Origin: Coleophoma eucalyptorum
Taxonomy: Eukaryota > Ascomycota > Leotiomycetes > Helotiales > Dermateaceae
DNA: 64,000 nucleotides
Direction of reading: 5' to 3'
NCBI GenBank assembly: GCA_026120035.1
Contig: JALRME010000020.1
Span: forward strand, 744,001 to 808,000
The position numbers and the translations under genes are program-made. The first letter of the stretch is position 1; each line of letters begins with the position of its first letter. This document shows positions 31,704 to 44,206 of the stretch, in pieces. The notes beneath the pieces are model-generated. The model made no database searches and had not been told where the DNA came from. It was given only the letters and a program-made list of their open reading frames with translations.

Positions 31704-33593
31704 CTAACTCCCCTTTGCGGAAGCTTGGCCCAATTTATAATTTTCTGTATGCTTTAGTGGGTCTTTTGCTTTTGCCTCCTCCCACGCCTTGACGATGTAA
31801 TCGGACCTTGCCTTTGATCTGGGCTCCAAGTCGAATGGGAATGTTTTTGGTTGAGTGTTAAATCCAGAAGTGTAGTCGTACTCGGGTGGGATGATTTCTA
31901 CACCCTTAGCATCCTTCTTTCGGCTGATTTTACACGCCCAAGCAATCCGTGCTGTGAGTATATATAGGGAATGCTCAGCAATGTTCATTCCAGGGCATAT
32001 TCTACGACCAAAGCCAAATGCCGAGTAATTCTGTAGCGACGGGAATTTGGTAAGCGGTTCTTTATAGGTGGGAAACTCAGGCAAAAGCCATCGATCTGGG
32101 TTGAATTTCACTGGATCAGGGTACAGCTTTGGGTCACGGTGGATGGCCCTTGGGAGGAGATAGACACGTCAGCTTTTACTTGTTCAGACGTGAGAGCAAA
32201 TTTCTCACCACTGATTTGGATGAATATTAGTTCCTTTCTCGAAGAAGTAGCCCTTGTAAACATCGTCTTGAACTACCTGGTGTGGGACGCCTGTTTTAAG
32301 TCATCAGTCCACCTATCGACTTCCAATATTAAATCGGCCTTTGGGGAGAGTAATACCTCCAGCTGTAACTGGTCTCCAGCGTAGTACCTCCTTGATGACA
32401 GCTCGGCATACTGGAAGGTTTGGTATGTCATCGAATTCTGGCATCCGATCCCCACACACACGATCGACTTCTTCCCACATGCGCTGAAAATAATCAGTTA
32501 TCTGTAAACAAGAATTCGGCAGAGAGTGGTTCATTACCTCCTGCCATTGTGGGTAGAGAGTTAAAGTTAGAATGAAGGACATCATAGCTGATGCAGTTGT
32601 ACCACTCCCGGCCTCAAACAGTGTCCCAATTACGTATGCGGCTTCGTCCTCACTTAAACCATAGGCATCCTGTTCTTCAAGCCAGATTTTAACAAAAGAT
32701 GGAGCTGCGGTACCTTCCTCTCGCTCTGCTCGAACATCCCTTACTAGCGTGCGAAAAAACTCGAGTTCAGCTTCATGAAGTTCACGTCCTTCTTTCTTGA
32801 AAGGCGCTAACCACTCTGGCAGATACTGCAAAATGGGTAGCGTATCTACCAGGTACGACCCTGGAGATGCTATTCGCTCGACTGTGTGAACAATGTGAAG
32901 GGCCTTCCTAACGTGCTCCTCCTCACCGGTCACGACTGTTTTGCCATATCCTACACGGAAAATCAGGCCACCAGCATATCTCTCAAACCACAATTCATAT
33001 CTTGGTGGATCTCGAATTAAGTCGTATATCATTCGTTTCGACTCAAGATTTTGTGCGGTTTGATATGAATTTGCCATATTTGTCATAGTCAACCGATGCA
33101 TAAGTTTTCGGCCGCGTCGCCATCGCTCTATACATCACCAGTAATTAATAGCTGAGACCACCTTGAATTTTAAACCCTTTTAAGGTTTATTTTAGTAGAG
33201 TTAGATCTCACCATCATATCCTTGTAACAAAGGCCTGAGGTTATCTGATAGCAGATCTGCCGCCATGGTCAGGTGCTCGCGCGAAGAGTAGATTGTGCCC
33301 CTCTCTCTCAGCAGATCATTAGCGATGTCTTCAGTCGAAACAATAATATTTTGTCTTCCCAGTATGTCAAACCGTACAATAGGGCCATAATCGTCTGCCC
33401 ATTCCTTGAATTTCAACCAAGAATGAAATGGTGGAATCTGGAGCATATTGCCGAGAACAGAAACGCCCTTTGGTCCGGGGGCCAGTTTAGAACCTGCTGG
33501 AATCCGGCGTTGTTTGTTAATCCGGCCATAGAAGAACTGTATGACAAGAAAAATAGAGCCGGTAACAGCCAATGTCTGTAGTAATAAAGTCAT
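31704..33593 (-). CDS. Cytochrome P450 monooxygenase
   Basis: This is an ER-anchored heme monooxygenase with unknown substrate. Exons are 33212-33593, 32538-33127, 32357-32483, 32209-32290 and 31704-32148, giving 541 residues. An N-terminal membrane anchor (LLLQTLAVTGSIFLVIQFFYG) is followed by a proline hinge (LAPGPKGVSVLGN). The I-helix oxygen-binding motif is AGSGTT (300-305), the ExxR motif EVLR (356-359), the PERF-like block FNPDRW (about 409-414) and the heme loop FGFGRRICPG with Cys445. All splice sites are GT-AG and the frame is intact. The overall layout is like the CYP64/O-methylsterigmatocystin-oxidoreductase-type group, but I cannot assign a CYP family without alignment. No other biosynthetic gene is immediately next to it. 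Confidence 0.92.
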
Positions 33594-34753
33594 ATTTAGG
33601 GTCGTTTAAGGCTGAAAGAAGTGTGCTGTTAGTGAACTCTATAGATCAAATGATTGAAGGTATTAGATGAGAAAAATTGCAAGAGCTGAAATGCTTTCAC
33701 CAACCTTATTATAAAATCATCGCATTACATGTGAGGCTAGTTGTTCGTTAAAGCATGCAAGTATTACATTTCAAATTATGGAATAAGCAACAGTCAGAAT
33801 AGGCCTAAGACAGGGCAGGGTTGATCATCGGCTTATGTGGGGAAATGAAGCTCTTGACCCCTCAGTCAGCACCTATTCTCAGCGTGTACGAGGAAATACA
33901 AGGACCTTATCCACTGGTTTGGCACAACCGAACTTATCGTAGCGCTCCGCTCACCAATGACCTGGCTTTGCTCAGAATGAGATTCTGGCCGCTCAACATT
34001 ACTTCTGTCTTCAGCCATGTTTTCTAGATATACAAGCGTCAACCGTATTAAGCTATTAAGCTGCCACATCAAACCTCAGCGATCTGCAACTCCACTCTTA
34101 CTCGCCAAGCACTACCCAGGGCAACGATTGCAGCGACAGGGAATTGCCCTCTATTGGAGCTGTTAGAAACCAGAAGTCTAAGCCTGCGAGAACAAATCGG
34201 TGCATTGTAGATATTGGCGACTGATTTAAGACAGTGGCCTGACCGTAGAGTTACCTCTGCCAAACTCTAAATTGACCGGTGCTGATGTCCTTTTCCCGGT
34301 AAACTCATGCTGATGCTCATGAATAACAGCGTCGGCCAATGACGCCAATGGGAGTTTACCTAAAAGCTTACATGCATTAACACAATAGGTGGGGTTTGTA
34401 GATAACTGTGGTCGGTGCTTGGTTTGGCTTCATATGTACCATCTACTGTGACACCTGATACCACATCGAGTGTTGCATCCAAAACCGCATCCAAGGCCAT
34501 ATCGAGTGCTTATCTCCAGGGGAAAGTAACATATCTGCAAGGCATGTAATATATGTTCTGCTGAAGTATCCGAGCACAATCCCTCCTTCATTATCGCCTT
34601 ATCCCTTTCTCTATACCTGCGTATGACATATTTTCTTCCTTGTCATAAATGCCTGGCCAATAGGTGTGCTGGAACGATGTGTGTCAAGCTATCATTCTTC
34701 AGATACTTTTGATTTTAAGGCTAGGCTCTCATATGTCCCAACCATGACATTCA
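33594..34753. other. Intergenic
   Basis: This is 1,160 bases: the P450 promoter and the 3' flank of the RING gene. It holds a small nested repeat, ATCGAGTG at 34465 and 34501 flanking two copies of GCATCCAA (34475 and 34487). Nothing else is recognised. Confidence 0.5.
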
Positions 34754-35543
34754 TCATTGACCATCTACAAGATGTGATAAATACGTGCCAATAGGTCGTA
34801 GAGACATGGAATAGCCTAGTTGGTTTCTGCGCCCACCCGCTAATAACAGAGCACGCGCAGGAGCCCGTGGTAATGCTGCCACAGAGGATTCTAGCTGTGC
34901 TAAGGTTGTCCGGCTTCAAATCCAAAATAATTAGCTATCAGTACATAAGATATGATAGATAAAGGCGGCTGACCACAACGGACATATTTCAGTATAGCGT
35001 AGAAGCCAGGGATCAATACAGCGGCGATGAAAAATGTGGCCACATAGGAGTATTCGAATATTTTCTTCCTCGATATAATTGTTTAGGCAAATAGAGCAGC
35101 TAATTGGCTTTAAAATCGATTCTGGTTGGTCTTTCTCGTATATCTGAGGTGTTTTTAACGGTATACTATTGCTACAGTTTTGTGCGTCGAGGCCCTTCAA
35201 TGAGATGGCTCTTAGTTCTTCAATACCTATTAGCAAATGAAATCGGATCTGAACGCACATGTTCAGGCTGAGGTTCCTCTAGTTCTGCGACACAGCTCTG
35301 TTCGAGTATCTTGCTATCCGATTTATATTTCACTACTGGTATCGATTCCATCATGAATTTCTCCAAGGAATTTCGTTTCTGGTTTCCATACACACGCTGA
35401 TTCCTCATCTCTCGTGGGTTGGCCATAGCAGGACGCATGCGATTTATGAGCCATCCAATAAATATCACGAACACAACAACACAACTGATCGATATTGCGA
35501 CTGCAGTGGTGCTTACATGATTTACGCCTTGAGAAGTTGCCAT
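34754..35543 (-). CDS. Membrane-anchored RING-H2 E3 ubiquitin ligase candidate
   Basis: This is a single-pass membrane protein with a cytosolic RING-H2 domain, the design of ATL/RNF-type ubiquitin ligases. Exons are 35294-35543, 34974-35226 and 34754-34913, giving 220 residues. The transmembrane segment is VAISISCVVVFVIFIGWLI (about residues 15-33), followed by a basic stretch (RNQRVYGNQKR). The zinc ligands are C127, C130, C145, H147, H150, C153, C165 and C168, in CSICLNNYIEEENI, CGHIFHRRCIDPWL and ICPLC. The last cysteine appears only after splicing to exon 3. Intron 1 (67 nt) has a weak GTGTCG donor and is my least certain join. A short Ala/Arg-rich tail follows the RING. The substrate is unknown. 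Confidence 0.8.
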
Positions 35544-37232
35544 CACTTATCTTACTCAAAAGTCAGCGACGACAAAGACTTCATAGTCGTGGTACTTACA
35601 GATCGGGAAAACTAAGACTCAATCACTTTTACAGATCCTGTGCAGATACTGGTTAAGTAATGTTTCGAAATCCAAGAGGCGTAATTATAACCCGATATTA
35701 CAAATAGCAACGGAAGAAACACACTGTATGAACTATCCAAGTCCCACCGCAGTTATGATGTTACCTAATGCACATCGAACCATAGGGTTACATAGTAAAA
35801 CACAAATGTGCCGACCTTACGAAGGGATCAGCAGCCTAGAGGCAGATAAAAAAAACTCATTCCGGTAACAGAGCCTAGATTATACACATAGGTCAATGTG
35901 TATTTCGGGAATATGATCATGGCAATAAGAAAGGTGTGCATTCGGAATTAATCCAGATTGGAGCAGGCTAAAATAACACGATCGAACTTTATTGCTCCTA
36001 CTGTTAGAAAAGACCGACCATGCTCACGAATAAAGCCAACGTCATGTGAACGAGGAATATGGTTATCTGCCGACCGTGCAAATATCATCGTGCGCGAATT
36101 TAGATATTCTCGCACATGCCCTGTTGTCTGAGGGAATTTCGCCAAACTGCGGCTTGAGGCATTTCATTAGCCTGCTGCCCTAATCCCGCTTTAAAAATCG
36201 ATGAGAAATATTTGAGTCAAAAATCAGGCGAAAATGCCTCACCCTCACAAGAACATAGATGTTATGAAGTATTACCCTAGCAACACATCAGAGACAGATT
36301 GGATGAAAGTCGAGTAACTGATCACATATATCAATCTTGCCATCCCCTCCCCGCCGCTGACTAAGTGGTGTTCTTAGTTTTGAAATGATCACACGACGTT
36401 TGTATGTCTTGGAGTCAATCCTCTAGATAAGTCAACTTTTATTTAGTACTTTTAAAAGTAGTATCTCATGACTTTCTCACAGTATTATTAACAGATAAAT
36501 AAGCAGGTCTATTAGAATACAGGTTAAGAGTGAGAACTCTCGGCCAAGTACGAAGAGAGACAATGGAGCTAATAAATATGATTAAACGCGGGTATCGCCA
36601 AAAACAACCGGCACGGTACTCTGTCTCCAATCACAAGAAGATGAATTAGGGGTTTGCATTACCCATTAAACAAGCTTTGCGCGAGAATACGTGCACCGGT
36701 CCTCGACACCATGTTGGGTTAATGAAGGCGCGAATCATTGTCATCTAGAGAATATCAAAAACCGTAGGTTAGCCAGCATGTGCAGAACTGCTCACAACCG
36801 AGCGACGTTGGCCTGGGTGCAACGCGTTCTATCTAGATATACCGAGTTCATGCACCCACCCACACTCACGCCAACCCCACCTCCCACGATAATGGTCAAT
36901 ACGGGGTCATCCTGGCAAACAATTGGTCTTTGTTTGTCTGACATAAAGAAAGAAGTCTTGCTCAATATATTTCATCTACTTAATAGAGACCTTGAACCTA
37001 CTCTAGTCTCCAAATCCAAAAGGTAAAGAAAGGGTGGCTTTTAACTCGAAATCTTCTTATCCTTTAATCTTCACTAATATCTACCGGACTAGGCTCTCTG
37101 GAATCTCCCATCAGCGCATTTAAGAGCCCCGTCAACCTCTACTCAGGCAGCGAAAACGATACGACATTCATAAAGGCGTTTTAAATTCCCAGCCAATTTA
37201 TATAGCTCAGTTCTCTAAGGACCTGAGGCACG
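35544..37232. other. Intergenic, AT-rich
   Basis: This is 1,689 bases between the divergent RING and antiporter genes. A 111-codon plus-strand frame (36691-37026) shows no domain. No RNA gene is seen. Confidence 0.5.
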
Positions 37233-38847
37233 ATGCCCTCTCTTGCTGTTACCAATTTCAACATCATCTGTTCGGTGCTTGGAGGATTTATCACACTGTT
37301 TGGCCTTGTCTCATACCTGTTTAAGGAGAACTTTTATCTTTCCGAAGCCTGTGAGTAAATAATGTAATAGCATCTTCAAAACTACTACTGCTGATAACTT
37401 CTATTAGTAATATCTTTATTGGCTGGAGTCACTTTCTCCCCTCAGGTCGCAAACTTTATAAGACCCTTAGAATATGCAGGCTCCCAAGCGAATCTTGATG
37501 CCATCACCTTATCTTTTAGTCGCCTTGTCCTTGGAGTTCAACTTGTTCTCGCAGGCGTGCAGTTGCCTAGTCGATATCTCTACAAAGAATGGAAACCACT
37601 GTTTTTGCTCTTGGGACCGATCATGACCTGCATGTGGCTCGCTGGTAGTTTCATAGTGTGGAGCCTATTTCCCGACCTGCCTTTTTTACATGCATTGGCT
37701 ATTGGTGCCTGCATTACTCCTACAGATCCCGTTCTTTCGAATAGCATTGTAAAGGGAAAATTTGCTGATATGAATATACCAAAAGATCTACAGAAGATAA
37801 TCATCGCAGAATCTGGTGCAAATGATGGACTTGGATATCCTTTCCTTTTCTTTGCCCTTTACCTTATAAAGTACTGTAGTGGAGAGGGACCTAGTCAAAC
37901 CGGAGGCATACGAACAGCTCTAGGGCTATGGATAAGTGAAACGTGGGGTTATACGATTCTTTTAAGTATTATTTATGGTGCTATAGTTGGTTGGATTGCA
38001 AAAGAATTACTCCACTGGGCTGAAGAAAAGCAGTTCGTAGATCGAGAGAGCTTCTTAGTTTTTGCTATTACCTTGGCCCTCTTCATTATTGGGACCTGCG
38101 GAATGATCGGGAGTGACGACGTGCTAGCGTGTTTTGTTGCAGGAAACGCTTTTACATGGGACGACTGGTTTCGACTTCGGACTTTAGACGACTCTTTGCA
38201 GCCTACTATTGATATGTTGCTGAATTTATCGGTCTTCATGTGGTACGGAGCTGTTGCTCCCTGGGCAAGTTTTGTTAAAAACTCAGTTATTCCAACATAC
38301 CGCCTCATCCTTCTTGGTATCCTGGTTCTCCTTTTAAGGTCAGTTTTATAAATCCTTTATCTAACCTACATGCTTATATATCGCAGACGATTACCATTCG
38401 TGTACGCCTTTCATAAGCACATTCATCACATTAAGGAGAAACGACAAGCAATATTTATGGGTTTCTTTGGACCCATAGGCGTCTCTGCTGTGTTTTATAT
38501 CTATATAAGCATAGAGTTTCTCGAGACTATAACTATTGATGGTGTCCAAAGAAAGGATGCTGCAAGACTATCAGAGACAATTCGAATAGTTGTATGGTTT
38601 TTATCAATATGTAGTATTGTTAGTTCCCCTTGTCGTCTAAGACGATGACAGGGAAGCTAAATTATTATAGGTTGTCCACGGTCTTAGCATCCCACTTGGA
38701 AAATTCGGGTTTTTTCTTCCAAAAACTCTATCCAGGGCATTCTCGTCTTGTATAGATGACGAATCACAGCCTTTTCAAATCAGAACTCGGCAGGATTTAG
38801 TATCTACAGCAAGGCCTGTTCTTTCATACGGCACGATACCCTCATAA
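37233..38847 (+). CDS. Na+(K+)/H+ antiporter, fungal NHA type (CPA1)
   Basis: This is a plasma-membrane alkali-cation/proton exchanger exporting Na+ (and often K+) in exchange for H+. Exons are 37233-37350, 37408-38338, 38387-38618 and 38671-38847, giving 485 residues. The N-terminus NFNIICSVLGGFITLFGLVS is helix 1. Key ion-site blocks are GACITPTDPVL (TPTDP 143-147) and AESGANDGLGYPF (the Asn-Asp pair near 178-179), characteristic of the SOD2/NHA1 group, followed by DDVLACFVAGNAFTWDDWF. Helices continue to a short tail after VVHGLSIPLGKFGF. It is shorter than yeast Nha1 because it lacks the long regulatory C-terminus, a state seen in many filamentous fungal paralogues. A HAK-type K+ transporter follows on the same strand. 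Confidence 0.9.
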
Positions 38848-40394
38848 AATGATGAATCATAATATAAGCCAATATGGCCTTTGATTAGTTTTCGCCTTTT
38901 TAGCAAATACAAAATTAAAGCGAAAGCAGCAAGAATAAATTTATATGTTTTCTGGCCCACCCGCCGGTCCATGCGACTACATCTACAGGAATTAGTAATG
39001 CCTTTTATAATAGTCTTACCACTTTTTATATAACTTAGACTTTTAGTTTCAATTTGGATTCTGTATGATGCTTATAATGGTTGGCCTACGTGTACATAGG
39101 CATATAAAAGTTATCCTAAAAATACAAACAACATGTATTCAACTTATAATCACAGAAATCCATGAAACCAAAGGTCAGCATTTAAATTTTATGTAACAGT
39201 TACTTTCGTTACTTAATAGTTGATTAGAGTGGAATGGGAGATAAACATGGTCATCCTAAGAACAACATCAGTTAGTACTAATTACAATTAATCCAGACTT
39301 CGTACGTACTCATGTTCGGTGAAGCTATATGGTCGATTTAGAGTTCATTCTTGGCTCGGCAACTATCTATTTGAGTAAAGATTCTGTTGTTATATTCTAA
39401 CGTTTTTAATATTTCAGATTAGGAATTTAAGAGGATATCTAGAACAAGGGACGAAGAAGAAGAAGAGATTCTGCACGCCATCTCTCTAGCTTTCACTAAT
39501 ATCAATCCTATCAGTCATCCTATGTGACCCTGTTGCCTTTTAACCGAGAAAGTTTGATTTTTAGTAGATACGCGCTTCTCCCACTAATTATTGAAGACCC
39601 CTGTCAGAGTACTCGTGTGCTGGTTTAGTTAAGTACCTCATGCATGTTATGAAATGAGGGATTTATCGATAGCATACTTCAGCCATGCCGAGGACTGGGT
39701 TTATTTCTATGCGGCATTTTTGGCCTTGTTGCCCACACAACTCGGAAAACAGCTCAGTTTAGGAACGATTTCCTTTGAAATTGCCACTTTGTGGTAGCTG
39801 CATAAAATTAAATATCTCTGAAAATGGATCTTTACCGTAATCAATGTAAAATATCATAGAAATTTGAGTTTACGTGTGCTAGTGAGCTGGTATGATAGTG
39901 GCACTGATGTAGGCAGAGTAAAATGATCTATTTCCCGTAAATGCATATTATCTTAAGTACAGACAAAATTGCCTTTTGTATGTAGTAGTACAGATGTATA
40001 ATTGAGTCTCGGTTACCATAATAGATCATTAGTTCGTACAAAGTTTAAGTTATGATGACTTATTCTATTAGGAACTTTTCAGTATTTTACTTTTCTGTTA
40101 GAAAAGAAATAATCGACTCAGCTTGTGGAGCCAAGGGTAAACTCTGGCATCTCTTTTGCTTGTGCGGCTATTCTGCATTTGTCGTTTGTAAAGTTGTACT
40201 TCTACGCTAAAGCTCACATGTGATCCTTCACATGCCCCTCCAACCTCCACTTCATGCCCTAATTCCAACAAGAAAACAAAACACTATCAACCTTCGTCGT
40301 TGATCTATATCAGACTACAACCTAGAATTGCTAGCAAGTTTCAGTGAAACCTCTCGTGACTCTTGTCGTTGTCTCGTCTACTACTGCTTTGGCT
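38848..40394. other. Intergenic, AT-rich
   Basis: This is 1,547 bases between the two cation-transporter genes, with nothing recognisable as a gene. The HAK promoter is at the right end. Confidence 0.5.
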
Positions 40395-43058
40395 ATGGCA
40401 ACAAATATCACCATCACTGACTTGGCTCACCCTAAGCGTGAACTCATGAAGATAAAATCACAAGATATATCTAGCAATGAGTCAAAACTTGAGGAAGGGC
40501 ACGATGATATTTATAATATCCGCTCGGGATCGGGATTGCAATCGCGAATCAGAGCTCCTTCCATGGACAGAAAAGGCACCAAGCTACGTAGGACAGTCTG
40601 GGAGGATGAAGATCCTGGATTGCGCCAGCCAAAAGATTTTAAACAGAAGCAGGTAGAGTGCTCACAGATATATCATGAGTTGCGCTTAGAATATAAAGCT
40701 GAAGGTTTACAGGTTTTCACGGGAAGAACGCTACTATGGCTTTCCTACCAATCGGTCGGGGTTATTTATGGCGACATTGGAACTAGCCCTCTCTACGTCT
40801 ACTCGTCTACATTCAGTTCCGCACCATCACGAGAAGATCTTATTGGGGTTTTGTCTATAATAATATGGAGTCTTTTTCTTATGGTAACGATTAAATACGT
40901 ATTTGTCATCCTGCGAGCCGATAATGATGGAGAAGGAGGCACCTTCAGTACATATTCTTTACTTAGCCGCTATGTATGAATCCTCCAAAGCTCTGAAAAG
41001 TGAATAGACAGACTAAAAATTCTAGATGAATATTACCAATCGCGATCCGCGAGAGGCGAATCTTGTTGAGATGAAACGGTATCTAACGGCAGATCTCGAG
41101 CGCGCAGGGCAGCAAGTTCGACATGGTCTGGAATCTAGCAGGTTCGCAAGAGAGCTTCTCAAAGTAATGGGTGTCTTGGCCGTTACGATGGTTATGTCAG
41201 ACGGGTTACTTACCCCTGCCCAATCTGTCCTGGGTGCCGTCCAAGGAATCAAGGTCGTTGACCCCAATATCACTAAAGGCACTGTGATTGGGGTTACCGA
41301 TGCAATCCTAGTTCTACTCTTTTCAGTTCAACCTCTTGGAATTACTAAAATCTCTTATGCTTTTGCGCCAATCGTTCTTATTTGGCTTGGTTTTAATGCC
41401 GCCTTCGGAATATACAACTTAGTGCAATACGATGCTGGTGTATTTGCAGCCTTCAATCCTGGTTATGGCTTTAAATTTCTTATTCGCAACGGTGAACAGG
41501 GGTGGAGGATGCTTGGTGGCATCCTGTTGGCCTTCACTGGAGTTGAGGCCCTCTTTGCAGATTTGGGGGCTTTTAGTAGGAGAGCCATCCAGCTCAGTTG
41601 GATGTGCTACACATTTCCCTGCTTGCTCCTGGCATATATTGGACAAGCTGCATATATTAGTATACACCCAGAAGCCTACTCGAATCCGTTCTTTAATGCA
41701 GCACCGCCTGGAATGATATATCCGTCATTGGTTATTGCTATACTGGCCGCTATTGTTGCCTCGCAAGCAATTATCACCGCAACTTTTCAAGTAAGTAGCT
41801 AGGAATTGAGAGATATAAATAAACTGTTCTAACCCTTTGATAGCTCTTAGCTCAAGTTATGAAGCTTTCATACTTCCCGCAGATAAACGTGGTTCATACA
41901 TCCGACATCTTTCACGGTCAATTATATATTCCAGCGGCAAATTGGCTGCTTATGATTGGAACCATTATGGTAGCATCAATCTACAACAACGTTAGTCAGA
42001 AATCGACCTACTATTTGTATTGGGATTCTTTTGTAACGCTAATTTTATAGACTACATCTCTAGGAAATGCATACGGAGTTTGCGTCATGTTCGTAACCTT
42101 CTTCGACACATGCATGGTCTCACTTGCAGCTATGTTCGTATGGCGCATTAGCCCTTTCATCGTTTTGTTGCCATGGCTTACAATTGCTTGCCTCGACTGC
42201 GCATATCTCTCTTCTTCCCTAACGAAGGTGCCAGATGGTGCTTGGTTCACTATCACTCTCGCAGCTATCCTTGCATCACTACTTCTATTATGGCGATTTG
42301 GAAAAGAGCAACAATGGTTTGCAGAAGCTGAGGACCGCTTTCCAACTTCTCATTTCATGACAACAAGTCCTAATGGCGATATGCACCTTTCTGAGCGGTT
42401 TCTTGGCACTCCGCTTAGTACTACAAGAGGATTTGGGATTTTCTTTGACAAAGCTGGCGAAACCACACCCACTGTCTTTAGCCAATTTCTACTTAAGCTT
42501 ACAGCAATACCTGAGGTCATCGTCCTCTTCCATCTACGTCCCCTGGAAACACCCTCTGTAGCGTTTGAAGACCGTCATACTGTTTCACGACTTGGAATTC
42601 CTAACTGCTATCGCCTTGTCGTACGTTATGGATATAATGATGAAATTATAACTCCTGATCTTGCGTCAGTGATATTCGACCAAATCCGAAGGCATCTGCT
42701 AAGGAAGAATACTAACCCCCAAAGCAGTATCTCGGAGGATACCAAACCAGATTTGAATGAGGATTCGAGCAGAAATGTTACAGGCGTGGGAGAGGCGGGA
42801 GAGGCAAGAGAAGAGGGGACATCAGAAAATGACGCCTACAGCAATAACGACCTCACAAAAGCTGAAGAGGCTTACCAGCACAAGGTACTCTACATTATGG
42901 GAAAAGAACAAATGAAGATTAAGGAGGGTACAAATCATTGGAGAAAGGCCCTTCTATTTATATTTCTCTGGATTAGAGATAATACGAGGGCTAAGATGGC
43001 GAATCTGAGAATTCCAACCGACAAGGTAATTGAGGTAGGATTCTTGAAGGAGATCTGA
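40395..43058 (+). CDS. High-affinity K+ transporter, HAK/KUP family
   Basis: This is a plasma-membrane K+ importer of the HAK/KUP/KT family. Exons are 40395-40973, 41026-41790, 41844-41990 and 42051-43058, giving 832 residues, the usual fungal size. The cytosolic N-terminus of about 110 residues is charged. The family signature GVIYGDIGTSPLYVYSSTF begins the membrane part (GDIGTSPLYVY at 126-136), followed by RADNDGEGGTFSTYSLLSRY, VMGVLAVTMVMSDGLLTPAQ, a second conserved block, and LLAFTGVEALFADLGAFSRR. The splice LLSRY to MNITNRDP restores family sequence. An acidic, low-complexity insertion (about 715-750) interrupts the cytosolic C-terminal domain, and the protein ends in VIEVGFLKEI, a typical KUP ending. 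The start at 40395 is the first ATG in frame. Confidence 0.93.
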
Positions 43059-44206
43059 GACATGGTGAAATGGGCGATTGCTAGTCAGCTCCGATATATG
43101 TGTCGTATAAAAATCACTAAAAAATTGAACAATATCTTATTCGCATATATTAAAGGCACATAGAAATAATTCTAGTTGACATACGTATCCTCTCGTGATG
43201 ATGTTTCGTCTTATTTACCCAATCTACCCAGTTCTTCTAAGTATTCCATTCAGCCTCAGCTGATAAACCAGACATATATGCATTGGTGAGCTAACACTGG
43301 AATTAGTTGCCCTTCAAACCATTTTTAACCAAATTTTATAGCAACTGATTGTCTCTTGAGTTTTTTTTTTCATTAGCCTATTAGATAGCTGCTTGCCTCT
43401 ATGAGGGTCACTTCGTAACTTGACGTCATGTCATCCTCTACCGAAGTGGTCATTCACCAGTGTTATTTGGGAGATGCTAGCTTTAGTAGTAGCCGGGCTA
43501 AGATTCGTTTTACCATTTTAAGTGAGCGGTATAAAACCCTTGTATTTTCATAAATTTCGATAACCCCCTTTTGTACAGCCTAAGCGAGCGGTCGAGGCTG
43601 CATAAAACAGCGACCAAGCGTGCCGAATTTAGCAGCCAAAACTGGCATGCTCAGAATTATTATTTTATAATAAGTAAAGTTATAGATTTCTAAACTTTTA
43701 CATAAATATCCTAATGAAGTTGCGCGAATAGGGCCTTTAGACTTGTGTTATTTATCCCACTGAAGGCTACTACTACCCGACGCTAATTAAGCTCTTGCCG
43801 TGACTAATCTTCAACTATTTAGTGTTTCAACTCGGCAATCTTGCAATCCTGTACCTGTTACAAATACTATGGGGCTCTCTTTAGAATTGGTTGTGGAATT
43901 CCTTATATCCAACCTTTGTACAGTACCTGCTAAGGACCCCTTGACTCGATTACAGAATCGGCCATTATACGCACAAGATATCCTGTCTACCGCTCGACAG
44001 CATTCTCAGTTCTAGTCCTACTTCTAGTTTTCAGCGCCGCAAACCTCAATGCAAGATCCCGACGTTGCAGAGGCAGCAATTTCTTGAAAATTGTGTTTAA
44101 ATTAATATTACAAAGTTTGATAAGTAAAGAATGGTATTATTCCTCCTATCTCACCTTACTTTGACCTCATGTCCCCGCCACCATATCAAAAATGTAATTG
44201 ATAAAT
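43059..44206. other. Intergenic with short repeated motif
   Basis: This is 1,148 bases between convergent genes. The word AAGYGAGCGGT occurs at 43520-43530 and 43582-43592. No coding exon is recognised; the frame at 43800-44015 starts with GTG and has no domain. Confidence 0.45.
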
